A stretch of DNA of 64,000 bases from Herbiconiux flava (lineage in GTDB: Bacteria > Actinomycetota > Actinomycetes > Actinomycetales > Microbacteriaceae): assembly GCF_013409865.1 (NCBI RefSeq), contig NZ_JACCBM010000001.1, positions 1,984,001 to 2,048,000 on the forward strand. Reading direction: 5' to 3'. The first letter of the stretch is position 1. Each line of letters begins with the position of its first letter. The notes under the pieces were generated by a model that searched no databases, was not told the DNA's origin, and saw nothing but the letters and a program-made list of their open reading frames with translations. This document shows, piece after piece, positions 17,600 through 26,474 of the stretch. A program made the position numbers and the translations under genes.

Positions 17600-19333
17600 T
17601 CACACCGCCCCCGCCGCCGCCCGACCCGCGGCCCGCCCCGAGAACAGGCACCCGCCGAGGAACGTCCCCTCCAGCGCCCGGTACCCGTGCATCCCGCCCC
17701 CGCCGAACCCGCTGGCCTCGCCCGCCGCGTACAGGCCGGGCACCGGCGATCCCGAGGCGGAGAGCGCCCGTCCCTGCAGATCGGTCTGGATTCCCCCGAG
17801 GCTCTTCCGCGTCAGCACGTGCAGCTTCACCGCGATCAGCGGCCCGGCCGCCGGGTCGAGCAGCCGGTGCGGCTTCGCCACCCGGATCAGCTTGTCGCCG
17901 AGGTAGTGTCGGGCACCGCGCACGGCGGTGAGCTGCGCGTCCTTCGTGAACACGTTGTCGACCTCCCGGTCGCGGGCGACGATCTCACGCGCGACCTGCG
18001 CCGGGTCGAGTGGAGCCGTCGTGATCCGCGCCATCCCGTGCAGCAGCTCGGGCAGCGTCGATGCGACCACGAAGTCGGCGCCCTTCTCCTTGAACGCCTC
18101 GACGGGCCCGGGGGCTCCTGGGCGCACGCGCTGCGCCAGCAGCTTCAGGTCGCGCCCGGTCAGATCCGGGTTCTGCTCGCTGCCCGAGAGGGCGAACTCC
18201 TTCTCGATGATCGACTGCGTCAGCACGAACCAGCTGTGGTCGTACCCGGTCGACAGGATGTGCTCGAGCGTCCCGAGCGTATCGAAGCCCGGGAACAGCG
18301 GCACCGGCAGCCGCTTCCCGGTCGCGTCCAGCCAGAGCGACGACGGCCCGGGCAGGATGCGGATGCCGTGCTGCCGCCACACCGGCGAGTGGTTCTCGAT
18401 CCCCTCGGTGTAGTGCCACATCCGGTCGCCGTTGACGAGGCGGGCTCCGGCCGAGGCGGTGATGCCGAGCATCCGCCCGTCGACGTGCGCCGGCACCCCC
18501 GACAGCATCGTCGCCGGAGCCGCCCCCAGCCGCCGTGGCCACTGCTGCCGCACCAGCTCGTGGTTGCCGCCGATGCCCCCGCTCGCCACGATCACCGCCC
18601 CCGCCGAGATCTCGAACGACCCGACGACCTCGCGCGAGCTCTCCTCACCCCGATCCACCGCACTCGCGGCGAGCACCGACCCCCTGGCACCCACGACACG
18701 ATGAGCGGATGCGCGTTCCGCCTCGCCCCCGGACGTGACGAGCTCATCCACCCGATGCCGGTGCAGCACCCGCGCGCGCCCCTCCGCCACGCCCCGCCGG
18801 AATCGCGCCACGAACGGCTCGAGCACCCCCGGACCCGTGCCCCAGGTGATGTGGAACCGCGGCACCGAGTTGCCGTGCCCGTTCGCGGTGTACCCGCCGC
18901 GCTCCGCCCAGCCGACGACGGGGAAGAACCGCACCCCGAGCGAGTTCAGCCAGGCCCGCTTCTCGCCGGCCGCGAACTGCAGGTAGGCCTCGGCCCACCG
19001 CCGCCCCCACTCGTCCTCGGGGCGGTCGAAGCCGGCCGAGCCGAGCCAGTCCTGGCGGGCGAGCTCGAGGGAGTCGCGCACGCGCATCCGCCGCTGCTCG
19101 GGGCTGTCGACGAGGAAGATGCCGCCGAACGACCACCAGGCCTGCCCGCCGAACGACGACGCGGGCTCCTGCTCGAGCACGGTCACGTGCTTGCCGGCCT
19201 CGAGCACCTCGCAGGCGGCGACGAGACCGGCGAGGCCGGCCCCCACGACGATCACGTCGGTCGAGGAGGTCGACGAGACCGAGACGGGCGAGGCCGCCGA
19301 GGCCGCCGAGGCCGGCGATGCGTTCGATTCCAC
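17600..19333 (-). CDS. FAD-binding dehydrogenase (succinate dehydrogenase/KstD-like flavoprotein)
   Basis: A 577-residue FAD protein. A Ser/Ala-rich lead of about 25 residues is followed by the Rossmann dinucleotide motif VVGAGLAGLVAACEVLEAG and VLEQEP. Further on come 'SFGGIFLVDSPEQRRM', a substrate-region HITWGTGPG, and a C-terminal 'PVPGLYAAGEASGFGGGGMHGYRALEGTFLGG' region (given as landmark; FAD-closing Gly-rich loop). It fits the fumarate reductase/3-ketosteroid-dehydrogenase superfamily annotated as 'FAD-binding dehydrogenase'; the substrate is unknown. GTG 19333 is preferred to TTG 19339 because GAAGGA lies 7 nt before it. It is probably monocistronic. Confidence 0.88.
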   Translation of the reverse strand: MESNASPASAASAASPVSVSSTSSTDVIVVGAGLAGLVAACEVLEAGKHVTVLEQEPASSFGGQAWWSFGGIFLVDSPEQRRMRVRDSLELARQDWLGSAGFDRPEDEWGRRWAEAYLQFAAGEKRAWLNSLGVRFFPVVGWAERGGYTANGHGNSVPRFHITWGTGPGVLEPFVARFRRGVAEGRARVLHRHRVDELVTSGGEAERASAHRVVGARGSVLAASAVDRGEESSREVVGSFEISAGAVIVASGGIGGNHELVRQQWPRRLGAAPATMLSGVPAHVDGRMLGITASAGARLVNGDRMWHYTEGIENHSPVWRQHGIRILPGPSSLWLDATGKRLPVPLFPGFDTLGTLEHILSTGYDHSWFVLTQSIIEKEFALSGSEQNPDLTGRDLKLLAQRVRPGAPGPVEAFKEKGADFVVASTLPELLHGMARITTAPLDPAQVAREIVARDREVDNVFTKDAQLTAVRGARHYLGDKLIRVAKPHRLLDPAAGPLIAVKLHVLTRKSLGGIQTDLQGRALSASGSPVPGLYAAGEASGFGGGGMHGYRALEGTFLGGCLFSGRAAGRAAAGAV

Positions 19334-19394
19334 GGGCAACTCCTTCGTCGCAGCAGTGTCTCAGGGCCACCCGGCCCAGGTGAGGACCAGGCGA

Positions 19395-19796
19395 CTAGTC
19401 CTCGAAGGTATTCACCATGGCATGGGCCGCCCGCTCGAGATAGTCCCAGAGCAGTTCCCGGTCGGCGGGCGCGAGTGAGAGCGAGTCGACGGCCACGCGC
19501 ATGTGGGCCAGCCAGCGGTCGCGGGCGTCGGGGTTCACCTTGAACGGGTTGTGGCGCATCCGCAGCCGCGGGTGCCCGCGCTCGGCGCTGTAGGTGCCCG
19601 GCCCGCCCCAGTACTGCTCGAGGAACATCGTCAGCCGGCGCACCGCCCCGTCCCAGTCGTCGGCCGGGTACATCGGCTTCAGCACGGGGTCGGTCTCGAC
19701 GCCTTCGTAGAACCGCTCGACGAGGGCGACGAACGTCTCGTGCCCGCCCACCTGCTCGTAGAACGGGTTCTCGGGCACCTTCGGTGTGAGATCCAT
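19395..19796 (-). CDS. glbO: Group II truncated haemoglobin (TrHbO type)
   Basis: A 133-residue 2-on-2 globin. Features are FYEQVGGHETFVALVERFY (B10 region Tyr), 'MYPADDWDGAVRRLTMFLEQYWGG' (E helix/CD region), RLRMRHNPFKV (proximal His F8) and DRWLAHM (Trp G8), typical of group II. Likely roles are O2/NO/peroxide handling near the membrane. The stop of the upstream mscS gene and this start share one A (TGATG), so the two are translationally coupled. The last residues come from the 19395 stop. Confidence 0.93.
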   Translation of the reverse strand: MDLTPKVPENPFYEQVGGHETFVALVERFYEGVETDPVLKPMYPADDWDGAVRRLTMFLEQYWGGPGTYSAERGHPRLRMRHNPFKVNPDARDRWLAHMRVAVDSLSLAPADRELLWDYLERAAHAMVNTFED

Positions 19797-20857
19797 CACG
19801 CCTCGTCCTTCGGGGGCTTCGGCGCCTTGGGGGCGCGGGGTGCACGAGGCGCGCGGGGAGCCCGCGGCGCCTTGGTGAGCGCGGTCTCCTGGGCGGCCTG
19901 CTGCGTCTCGACCGACTTCGTCTTCGGCGGCCGCGCACCCTGCACGCTGGCCGCGCCCTCGAAGCCCGAGAGCACGACGGTGTTCAGCGAGGGCAGGGTG
20001 ACACCGATCTCGTCGAGCGACTTCTTCAGACGGATGCGCAGCTCGCGCGCCACGTCGTCCTTCGCCGAGGTGCGGGTCTTCACCACGATGCGGATCACGA
20101 GCGCCTCGGCCGAGATCGACTCGAGCCCCCAGATCTCGGGCTTCTCGACGATGCGCGAGCGCCACTTGGGCTCGTTCGCCATGGCGGTCGCGGTGGAGAG
20201 CATCTTCTCCTGCACCCGGTCGAGGTCGGAGTCGTAGGGGATCGCGAGGTCGATGATCACGCGCGCCCAGCCCTGCGACATGTTGCCGACGCGCAGGATC
20301 TCGCCGTTCCGCACGAACCAGAGCGTGCCGTTGACGTCGCGCACCTGCGTGATGCGGATGCCCACCGCCTCGACGACACCGGTGGCGGGCCCCAGGTCGA
20401 CGACGTCGCCGACGCCCAGCTGGTCCTCGAAGACCATGAACAGGCCGTTCAGCACGTCCTTGACGATGTTCTGGGCGCCGAAGCCGAGGCCGGCGCCGAG
20501 CGCGGCGGTGAGGAGGGCCAGGGAACCGAGGACGCGCTCGTCGATCGTCTGCACGATGAGCAGCAGCGAGACGACGACGATCGTGACGTTGATGATGTTC
20601 TTCAGCACCGAGCCGAGGGTGCGGGTGCGTTGCACGATGCGCACGGCCGCGAGCGGCGAGGCCACGAGGGCCTGTGTGTCGCTGACGTTCTGCTTGCGCT
20701 TGACCCCGTTGACCACCTGATCGACGAGGCGGCGCACGAGGTAGAGCAGCACCGCTCGCACGATGAACGCCACGACGATGATGGCGAGAACCCCGATGGG
20801 CTTCTGGTACGTCTCGAGGAAGGAGGCGATGTTCGCCCAGATCATGTTCCAGTCCAT
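19796..20857 (-). CDS. mscS: Small-conductance mechanosensitive channel, MscS family
   Basis: A 353-residue membrane protein. There are three helices in the N-terminal 160 residues (about 20-40, 90-110 and the pore helix TM3 with 'ALGAGLGFGAQNIVKDVLNG'), then the beta domain 'FMVFEDQLGVGDVVDLGP' and a cytoplasmic vestibule domain. The pattern is diagnostic for MscS, which releases solutes on hypo-osmotic shock. The C-terminal tail is unusual: about 60 residues ending in repeated Arg-Ala-Pro and Lys-Ala-Pro units before KPPKDEA. ATG 20857 follows TAGGAT by 8 nt with GAGG in between. The gene is coupled to glbO. Confidence 0.93.
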   Translation of the reverse strand: MDWNMIWANIASFLETYQKPIGVLAIIVVAFIVRAVLLYLVRRLVDQVVNGVKRKQNVSDTQALVASPLAAVRIVQRTRTLGSVLKNIINVTIVVVSLLLIVQTIDERVLGSLALLTAALGAGLGFGAQNIVKDVLNGLFMVFEDQLGVGDVVDLGPATGVVEAVGIRITQVRDVNGTLWFVRNGEILRVGNMSQGWARVIIDLAIPYDSDLDRVQEKMLSTATAMANEPKWRSRIVEKPEIWGLESISAEALVIRIVVKTRTSAKDDVARELRIRLKKSLDEIGVTLPSLNTVVLSGFEGAASVQGARPPKTKSVETQQAAQETALTKAPRAPRAPRAPRAPKAPKPPKDEA

Positions 20858-20953
20858 ATGCCTCGATCCTACGGGCGCACTCTTGGCAGAGCCTCGGAGC
20901 GCGCCCGCAGGACCGTGAGCAGGGGAGCGGCGGAGCGGGGAGGAGCGGGCGCG

Positions 20954-23509
20954 TTACCGCGCGTCGCGCGCCTGCGCCGCCAGGGCCCGGTCGACGCCCG
21001 CGAGGTTCTCGACCACGAGGCGGCGGAGCGCCGGCGGCTCGCCGTTCCGGTCGAGCCACTGCTGCGTCGCGTCCCGCAGGGCCTGGTTCGCCAGTCCCGC
21101 CGGGTACAGCCCGTTGATCACGGCGCTCGCGATCGCGTAGCTGCGGGTCTCCCAGAGCAGCTGCAGCGAGTCGAAGTAGCGCTCGACCAGCGGCTCGAAC
21201 AAGGCGGGGTCGCTGCCGCGCTGGAAGCCGAGCCCGGTGGCCCGCACGATCGCGTTCGGCGCCGTGTCGACGTCGACGAGCGAGGCGAACGCCGCCGCCT
21301 TGCCCTCGGCGGTCGGCACGGCCGCGCGGGCGTGCGCCGCCGACTGGGCGCCCGAGGCGGTGTTGTCGGCCTCGAGCGTGGTGGCGATCTCGGCCTCGCC
21401 GGCCTTGCCTCCGGCGACGAGCGCGATGAGCAGCTCCCACGTGAGGTCGGTGTCGATGTCGAGACCCTCGAGCGCGACGGTGCCGTTCTTCAGGTGGGCG
21501 ACGTTCTCGAGCTGCTCGTCGGTGGAGGCGAGCGCGGCGAAGAACTTCACGAACTGGAACTGGGCGTCGGAACCCGGAGCCGCGTCGAGCGCGAGGCGCC
21601 ACAGGGTGGTCGCGGCGTCCTCGATGACGGCGTCACGCGCATCCGGAGCCACATAGCTCGACGCCGTGAGCACGAGCTGGTTCAGCACGGTGCGGATGGT
21701 CGTCGACTCGGTCTCGGTGGCGATGTTGCCGAGCACCAGCCGCACGAAGTCGCGCGGGCGGGTCTCGGCGTCGCGCGTGGCGTCCCAGACCGAGCCCCAG
21801 ACGAGCGAGCGGGCGAGCGGCGACTCGATCGAGGAGAGCTGCTCGATGGCGGTGTCGAGCGAGTAGCCGTCGAGACGGATCTTGGCGTAGGCCAGGTCGT
21901 CGTCGTTCAGCAGCACGATCTCGGGGCGCGAGCGGCCCACCAGCTCGGGCACCGGCGTCGAGGCGCCGTCGACGTCGAGCTCGACGCGGTAGGTGCGCAC
22001 CAGCTTCTCGCCCTCGCGCTCGTAGAAGCCGATCGCCAGACGGTGCGGGCGGATGGTCGGGTAGTCGAGCGGGGCCTCCTGGGCGACCGCGAAGGAGGTG
22101 ATGACGTCGTTCTCGTCGTACTCGATCACGGGGCGCAGGGTGTTGACGCCGGCGGTCTCGAGCCAGAGCTCCGACCAGCTGGTGAGGTCGCGCCCGCTGG
22201 TGGCCTCGAGCTCGACCATCAGGTCGTTCAGCTCGGTGTTCGAGAACTGGTGCTTGTTCACGTAGGCGGCGACGCCCTTCATGAACTCGTCCTGGCCGAC
22301 CCAGGCGACGAGCTGCTTCAGCACCGAGGCGCCCTTGGCGTAGGTGATGCCGTCGAAGTTCACCTGCACGTCTTCGAGGTCGTTGATGCGGGCGACGATC
22401 GGGTGCGTCGAGGGCAGCTGGTCCTGGCGGTAGGCCCAGCTCTTCTCCATCGCGGCGAAGGTGGTCCAGGCCTCCTTCCACTCCGTGGCCTCGGCGGTGG
22501 CGAGGGTCGACATGTACTCGGCGAACGACTCGTTCAGCCACAGGTCGTTCCACCAGCGCATGGTGACGAGGTCGCCGAACCACATGTGGGCGAGCTCGTG
22601 CAGGATCGTGACGACGCGGCGCTCCCGCACCGCATCCGTCACCTTCGAGCGGAAGACGTAGGTCTCGGTGAACGTCACCGCACCCGCGTTCTCCATGGCA
22701 CCCGCGTTGAACTCCGGCACGAAGAGCTGGTCGTACTTGGCGAAGGGGTAGGGGAAGTCGTACTTCTCCTCGTAGAACGCGAAGCCCTCGCGGGTCTTCT
22801 CGAAGATGTACTCGGCGTCCATGTACTGCGCCAGCGAGGCGCGGCTGAAGACGCCGAGCGGGATCTCGCGACCGTCGGCGCTCGTCAGCGAGGAGCGCTC
22901 GACGATGTAGGGGCCGGCGACGAGCGCGGTGATGTAGCTCGAGATGCGGGGCGTGGGCTCGAACGCCCAGGTGGCTGAGGTGCCCTCGACCGCCACCGTC
23001 GGCGACGGGGTGGGGGAGTTCGAGACGACCTCCCAGTAGTCGGGCGCCGTGACCGTGAAGGTGAAGACGGCCTTGAGGTCGGGCTGCTCGAACACCGCGA
23101 ACATGCGGCGGGAGTCGGGCACCTCGAACTGGCTGTAGAGGTAGACCTCGTCGTCGACCGGGTCGACGAAGCGGTGCAGGCCCTCGCCCGTGTTGGTGTA
23201 GACCATGTCGGCGTCGACGACGAGCACGTTCTCGGTCTGCAGGGAGGGCAGCTGGATGCGCACGCCGTCGCTCACCCGGGCGGGGTCGAGCGACTCGCCG
23301 TTCAGGGTCACCGCGTGCACCGTTCGGGTGATGGCGTCGATGAAGGTCGACGCCCCGACCGCCTCGGGGATGGCGCTGAACGTGACGGTGGTGGTGCTGC
23401 GGAACGTCTCGGGACCGGTGGTGAGGTCGAGGACGACGTCGTAGCTCGTCACGTCGACGATGGCGGCGCGTTCGCGGGCTTCTGCGCGGGTGAGGTTTTC
23501 TCCAGGCAC
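20954..23509 (-). CDS. pepN: Aminopeptidase N (M1 family zinc metallopeptidase)
   Basis: An 851-residue cytoplasmic enzyme releasing N-terminal amino acids from peptides. The exopeptidase motif GAMEN is in FNAGAMENAGAVTF, and the zinc site is HELAHMWFGDLV with the third ligand Glu in 'LWLNESFAEY' 18 residues on. The C-terminal half is the ERAP1-like helical domain. The length fits actinobacterial PepN (about 850). The GTG start at 23509 has AAGGAG nine nt upstream, and TAGGCT further up is a -10 candidate. It is divergent from the DsbA-like gene. Confidence 0.96.
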   Translation of the reverse strand: MPGENLTRAEARERAAIVDVTSYDVVLDLTTGPETFRSTTTVTFSAIPEAVGASTFIDAITRTVHAVTLNGESLDPARVSDGVRIQLPSLQTENVLVVDADMVYTNTGEGLHRFVDPVDDEVYLYSQFEVPDSRRMFAVFEQPDLKAVFTFTVTAPDYWEVVSNSPTPSPTVAVEGTSATWAFEPTPRISSYITALVAGPYIVERSSLTSADGREIPLGVFSRASLAQYMDAEYIFEKTREGFAFYEEKYDFPYPFAKYDQLFVPEFNAGAMENAGAVTFTETYVFRSKVTDAVRERRVVTILHELAHMWFGDLVTMRWWNDLWLNESFAEYMSTLATAEATEWKEAWTTFAAMEKSWAYRQDQLPSTHPIVARINDLEDVQVNFDGITYAKGASVLKQLVAWVGQDEFMKGVAAYVNKHQFSNTELNDLMVELEATSGRDLTSWSELWLETAGVNTLRPVIEYDENDVITSFAVAQEAPLDYPTIRPHRLAIGFYEREGEKLVRTYRVELDVDGASTPVPELVGRSRPEIVLLNDDDLAYAKIRLDGYSLDTAIEQLSSIESPLARSLVWGSVWDATRDAETRPRDFVRLVLGNIATETESTTIRTVLNQLVLTASSYVAPDARDAVIEDAATTLWRLALDAAPGSDAQFQFVKFFAALASTDEQLENVAHLKNGTVALEGLDIDTDLTWELLIALVAGGKAGEAEIATTLEADNTASGAQSAAHARAAVPTAEGKAAAFASLVDVDTAPNAIVRATGLGFQRGSDPALFEPLVERYFDSLQLLWETRSYAIASAVINGLYPAGLANQALRDATQQWLDRNGEPPALRRLVVENLAGVDRALAAQARDAR

Positions 23510-23561
23510 GGGGCTGCTCTCCTTTTCGATTGCCCGCTCAGCCTAATGCGATGATGGTTCC

Positions 23562-24170
23562 GTGACTTCAGAGAAGACGAGCGTTGATTTCTGGTTCGAC
23601 CCCTCCTGCCCCTGGGCCTGGATGACCTCCCGCTGGGTCGACGAGGTGGCGGAGCACCGCGACCTCGACGTGACCTGGCACATCATGAGCCTCGCGGTGC
23701 TGAACGAGGACCAGGACGTGTCGGAGGAGTACCGGGCCTTCTTCCCGCGCGCCCTCCGCTACACCCGCCTCGTCGCCGCGGCCGCCGAGCTGCACGGCCA
23801 GCAGATCGTGAAGCCGCTCTACGACGCGCTGGGCACACGCATCCACCCGGGCGGCAGCACCGACTCCGACGAGGTCATCGCCGGGGCGCTCGCCGAGGTG
23901 GGGCTGCCCGCCGAGTTCGCCGCCCACGCCGACTCCGAGGAGTACGACCCGCAGATGCGGGCCTCGCACTTCGACGGCATCGAGCGCGTCGGCCAGGACG
24001 TGGGCACGCCCGTCATCGCGGTGAACGGCGTCGCCTTCTTCGGGCCCGTGATCAGCCCCGCGCCCACGGGCGAGATGGCGCTGACGCTCTGGGACGGCGT
24101 GGTGGCCGCGGCCTCCTACGACGGGTTCTTCGAGCTCAAGCGCAGCCGCACCCGCGGCCCCCAGTTCTGA
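23562..24170 (+). CDS. DsbA-family thioredoxin-fold protein (mycothiol-dependent nitroreductase Rv2466c-like)
   Basis: A 202-residue thioredoxin-fold protein with the active site DPSCPWAWMTSRW near residues 13-25. Mycobacterium Rv2466c has CPWC and uses mycothiol; here the second Cys is Ala, so only a monothiol mechanism is possible. The cis-Pro loop is 'DVGTPVIAVNGVAFFGP'. The rest (YTRLVAAAAELHGQ, TDSDEVIAGALAEVGLP) matches the DsbA/2-hydroxychromene isomerase helical insert. Start is GTG 23562. It lies 59 nt before rpiB, which has its own promoter candidate. Confidence 0.85.
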   Translation: MTSEKTSVDFWFDPSCPWAWMTSRWVDEVAEHRDLDVTWHIMSLAVLNEDQDVSEEYRAFFPRALRYTRLVAAAAELHGQQIVKPLYDALGTRIHPGGSTDSDEVIAGALAEVGLPAEFAAHADSEEYDPQMRASHFDGIERVGQDVGTPVIAVNGVAFFGPVISPAPTGEMALTLWDGVVAAASYDGFFELKRSRTRGPQF

Positions 24171-24216
24171 CGGGACTGTGAGGCGGGTGCCGACGCGCCC
24201 GCCCGCCCGGTCGTTC

Positions 24217-24222
24217 TAAGCT
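24217..24222 (+). promoter_or_regulatory. Candidate -10 box of rpiB
   Basis: TAAGCT ends 7 nt before ATG 24230. A GAGAG in the spacer could also act as a weak ribosome binding site, so the leaderless reading is less certain here. Confidence 0.35.
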
Positions 24223-24229
24223 GAGAGCC

Positions 24230-24718
24230 ATGCGCATCCACATCGGCACCGATCATGCCGGGCTCGAATTCAGCCGCACCATCACGGAGCACCTCACCGC
24301 CGCCGGCCACGACGTCGTCGACCACGGCCCCGAGAGCTACGACCCGCTCGACGACTACCCCTCGTTCTGCATCAACGCCGCCCACGGCGTGGTGCAGGAT
24401 CAGCAGGCCGGCGTCGAGGCGCTCGGCGTCGTCTTCGGCGGCTCGGGCAACGGTGAGCAGATCGCCGCGAACAAGGTCACCGGGGTGCGCGCCGCCCTGG
24501 TCTGGAACGAGTCGACCGCGAAGCTCGCCCGTCAGCACAACGACGCGAACGTCATCTCGATCGGCGCGCGTCAGCACACGGTCGAGGAGGCCGTCGCGCT
24601 GATCGACTGGTTCGTCGCCGAGCCCTTCTCCTTCGAGGAGCGCCACGTGCGCCGCATCGCCCAGCTCGCCGAGTACGAGGCCACCGGGCTCATCGCCGGC
24701 CGCAGCGTCGACGCCTGA
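24230..24718 (+). CDS. rpiB: Ribose-5-phosphate isomerase B
   Basis: A 162-residue RpiB/LacAB-family enzyme that interconverts ribose-5-phosphate and ribulose-5-phosphate in the pentose phosphate pathway. Motifs: MRIHIGTDHAGLEF (phosphate/ring-opening His and Asp), 'DHGPESYDPLDDYPSFC' and the anion hole 'VFGGSGNGEQIAANKV' with Glu as the general base, as in the mycobacterial type. A Cys is present in YPSFCINAA but not at the E. coli catalytic position. The Nei-like glycosylase gene follows after 15 nt, then paiB-like and amidohydrolase genes, all on one strand. Confidence 0.95.
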   Translation: MRIHIGTDHAGLEFSRTITEHLTAAGHDVVDHGPESYDPLDDYPSFCINAAHGVVQDQQAGVEALGVVFGGSGNGEQIAANKVTGVRAALVWNESTAKLARQHNDANVISIGARQHTVEEAVALIDWFVAEPFSFEERHVRRIAQLAEYEATGLIAGRSVDA

Positions 24719-24733
24719 CCCGAGACCTCCGTC

Positions 24734-25819
24734 ATGCCCGAGGGTCATTCCGTCCACCGCATCGCGCGACAGTTCGCCGCGAACTTCGTCGGCCACCGCG
24801 TCTCGGCGAGCTCTCCGCAGGGCCGCTTCGCCGAGGGCGCGTCGGTGCTCGACGGCCGCACCATGACGGGTGCCCGCGCCGTGGGCAAGCAGATGTTCCT
24901 CGAGTTCGACGACGGCGTCTGGCTGCGGGTGCACCTCGGCATCTACGGCGCCTGGGACTTCGCGGGCGAGATCACGACCGACGCCACGATCCGGTCGGCC
25001 GGGGGCCGGATGGGGCAGACGAACATGCGCGGCACCGACCTCGAACCGGGTCTCGGTGCGCAGGCGGAGGGGACGATCGACGAGCTCGCGGCCGCGGGCG
25101 AGCTTCCCGAGCGCGCGCGCGAGGCGCTCGCAGCCACCGAGGCCGCCCCCGATGACGCCGACGGCGAGGACTCGGTGCATTCCATCGGCGCCCCCCGCCG
25201 TGCCCGTCTCCGCATGTCGGAGCAGGAGAAGGAGACCGAGGAGGAGGGTGATTTCCCGCCGCCCCCGGTCGGCGCCGTGCGGGTTCGCCTGCTCACCGAC
25301 ACGGCGGTCGCCGACCTCCGCGGCCCGACAGCCTGCGAGGTGCTCGACGTCGCCGGCGTCGAGCGTGCCATCGCGAAGCTCGGCCCCGACCCGCTGAACG
25401 ACGACTCCGCCGAGGCCGAGGAGCGCTTCGTCGCCGCCGTGCGCAAGAAGCCCACGCCCATCGGCCTGCTGCTGATGGACCAGAGCGTCGTCAGCGGCAT
25501 CGGCAACGTCTACCGCGCCGAGATGCTCTTCCGCGCCCGGCTGAACCCGCACACCCCCGGCAAGCAGGTGCCCGTCGACACCGCCCGGGCGCTCTGGCGC
25601 GACTGGGTCTATCTGCTCGACCTCGGCGTGCGCACCGGCCAGATGCTCACCATGGACGGTCTCGACGACGAGGCGCAGGCCCTCGCCATGGCGAGCCGGG
25701 CCGATCGGCACTGGGTCTACAAGCGCGAGGGCCTGCCCTGCCGAATCTGCGGAACGAACATCGTGCTCGAGGAGTTCGGCGGCCGGAAGCTCTACTGGTG
25801 CCCGAAGGATCAGGCCTGA
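24734..25819 (+). CDS. Fpg/Nei-family DNA glycosylase with an acidic insert
   Basis: A 361-residue base-excision repair protein. PEGHSVHRIARQF provides the catalytic Pro2-Glu3 (the Nei-type PEGHS form); Lys in GKQMFLEFDDGVWLRVHLG is the beta-hairpin Lys. The helix-two-turn-helix is 'GLLLMDQSVVSGIGNVYRAEMLF'. Two features are odd. An insertion of about 80 residues (about 95-175), rich in Glu/Ala/Asp with the run EQEKETEEEGD, splits the N-terminal domain. The C-terminal zinc finger reads Cys-x2-Cys-x16-Cys-Pro-Lys-Asp, the fourth Cys being replaced by Asp. It probably acts on oxidised pyrimidines. A paiB-like gene follows 1 nt after the stop. Confidence 0.9.
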   Translation: MPEGHSVHRIARQFAANFVGHRVSASSPQGRFAEGASVLDGRTMTGARAVGKQMFLEFDDGVWLRVHLGIYGAWDFAGEITTDATIRSAGGRMGQTNMRGTDLEPGLGAQAEGTIDELAAAGELPERAREALAATEAAPDDADGEDSVHSIGAPRRARLRMSEQEKETEEEGDFPPPPVGAVRVRLLTDTAVADLRGPTACEVLDVAGVERAIAKLGPDPLNDDSAEAEERFVAAVRKKPTPIGLLLMDQSVVSGIGNVYRAEMLFRARLNPHTPGKQVPVDTARALWRDWVYLLDLGVRTGQMLTMDGLDDEAQALAMASRADRHWVYKREGLPCRICGTNIVLEEFGGRKLYWCPKDQA

Positions 25820-25820
25820 C

Positions 25821-26474
25821 ATGCGACACACCCCCGTCTTCGCCCTCACCGACTCCGCCGTCGTCGCGCAGCTGATCCGCGACCACCCGTGGGCCACGCT
25901 CGTCTCGAACACCACCGAGGGACTCGTCGCCTCGCACTACCCGGTGCTGGTCGAGGAGGGCTCCGACGGCTCCCTCACGCTGCTCACCCATGTCGGCCGG
26001 CCGGACGAGCGGCTGCACGAGCTCGGCGAGCACGAGCTGCTCGTGGTGATCCAGGGGCCGCACGGCTACATCTCGCCCGGCTGGTACGACGAGCATCCGT
26101 CGGTGCCCACCTGGAACTTCGTGACCGCGCACCTGCACGGCACCCCCGAACTGCTCGACCCGGCCGAGAACCTGCGCGTGCTCGAGAGGCTCGTCGACCA
26201 CTTCGAAGAGCGGATGCCCGAGCCGCAGCTCATGCGGGGCACCCTCGAGAACTCCGCCTACGCCGACCGCATCAGCGCGGGCACGGTGGGCCTGCGCATC
26301 CCGGTCGAGCGTTTCACCGCCAAGCTGAAGATGAGCCAGAACCGCACCGAGGGCAGCCTCCGCCGCATCGTGGCGGGGCTGGAGGGCGACGGGCCCTACG
26401 CCAGCGCCGAGCTCGCGCAGCACGTGCGGCGCGCGAACCCCGCGGTCTTCGGCGAGATGGAGACCAGCGGATGA
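25821..26474 (+). CDS. paiB: FMN-binding negative transcriptional regulator family (PaiB-like)
   Basis: A 217-residue split-barrel flavin-binding-fold protein. Landmarks: 'DHPWATLVSNTTEGLVASHYPVLV', LTHVGRPDERL, 'GPHGYISPGWYDEHPSVPTWNFV' (the PaiB signature with Trp-Tyr and Pro-Thr-Trp-Asn) and KLKMSQNRTEGSLRRIVAGLE near the C-terminus. In Bacillus PaiB is a repressor of degradative enzymes; most homologues are uncharacterised and lack an obvious DNA-binding domain, so a regulatory role here is not shown. It is tightly packed: 1 nt after the glycosylase gene, and overlapping the amidohydrolase gene by 4 nt (ATGA). Confidence 0.9.
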   Translation: MRHTPVFALTDSAVVAQLIRDHPWATLVSNTTEGLVASHYPVLVEEGSDGSLTLLTHVGRPDERLHELGEHELLVVIQGPHGYISPGWYDEHPSVPTWNFVTAHLHGTPELLDPAENLRVLERLVDHFEERMPEPQLMRGTLENSAYADRISAGTVGLRIPVERFTAKLKMSQNRTEGSLRRIVAGLEGDGPYASAELAQHVRRANPAVFGEMETSG

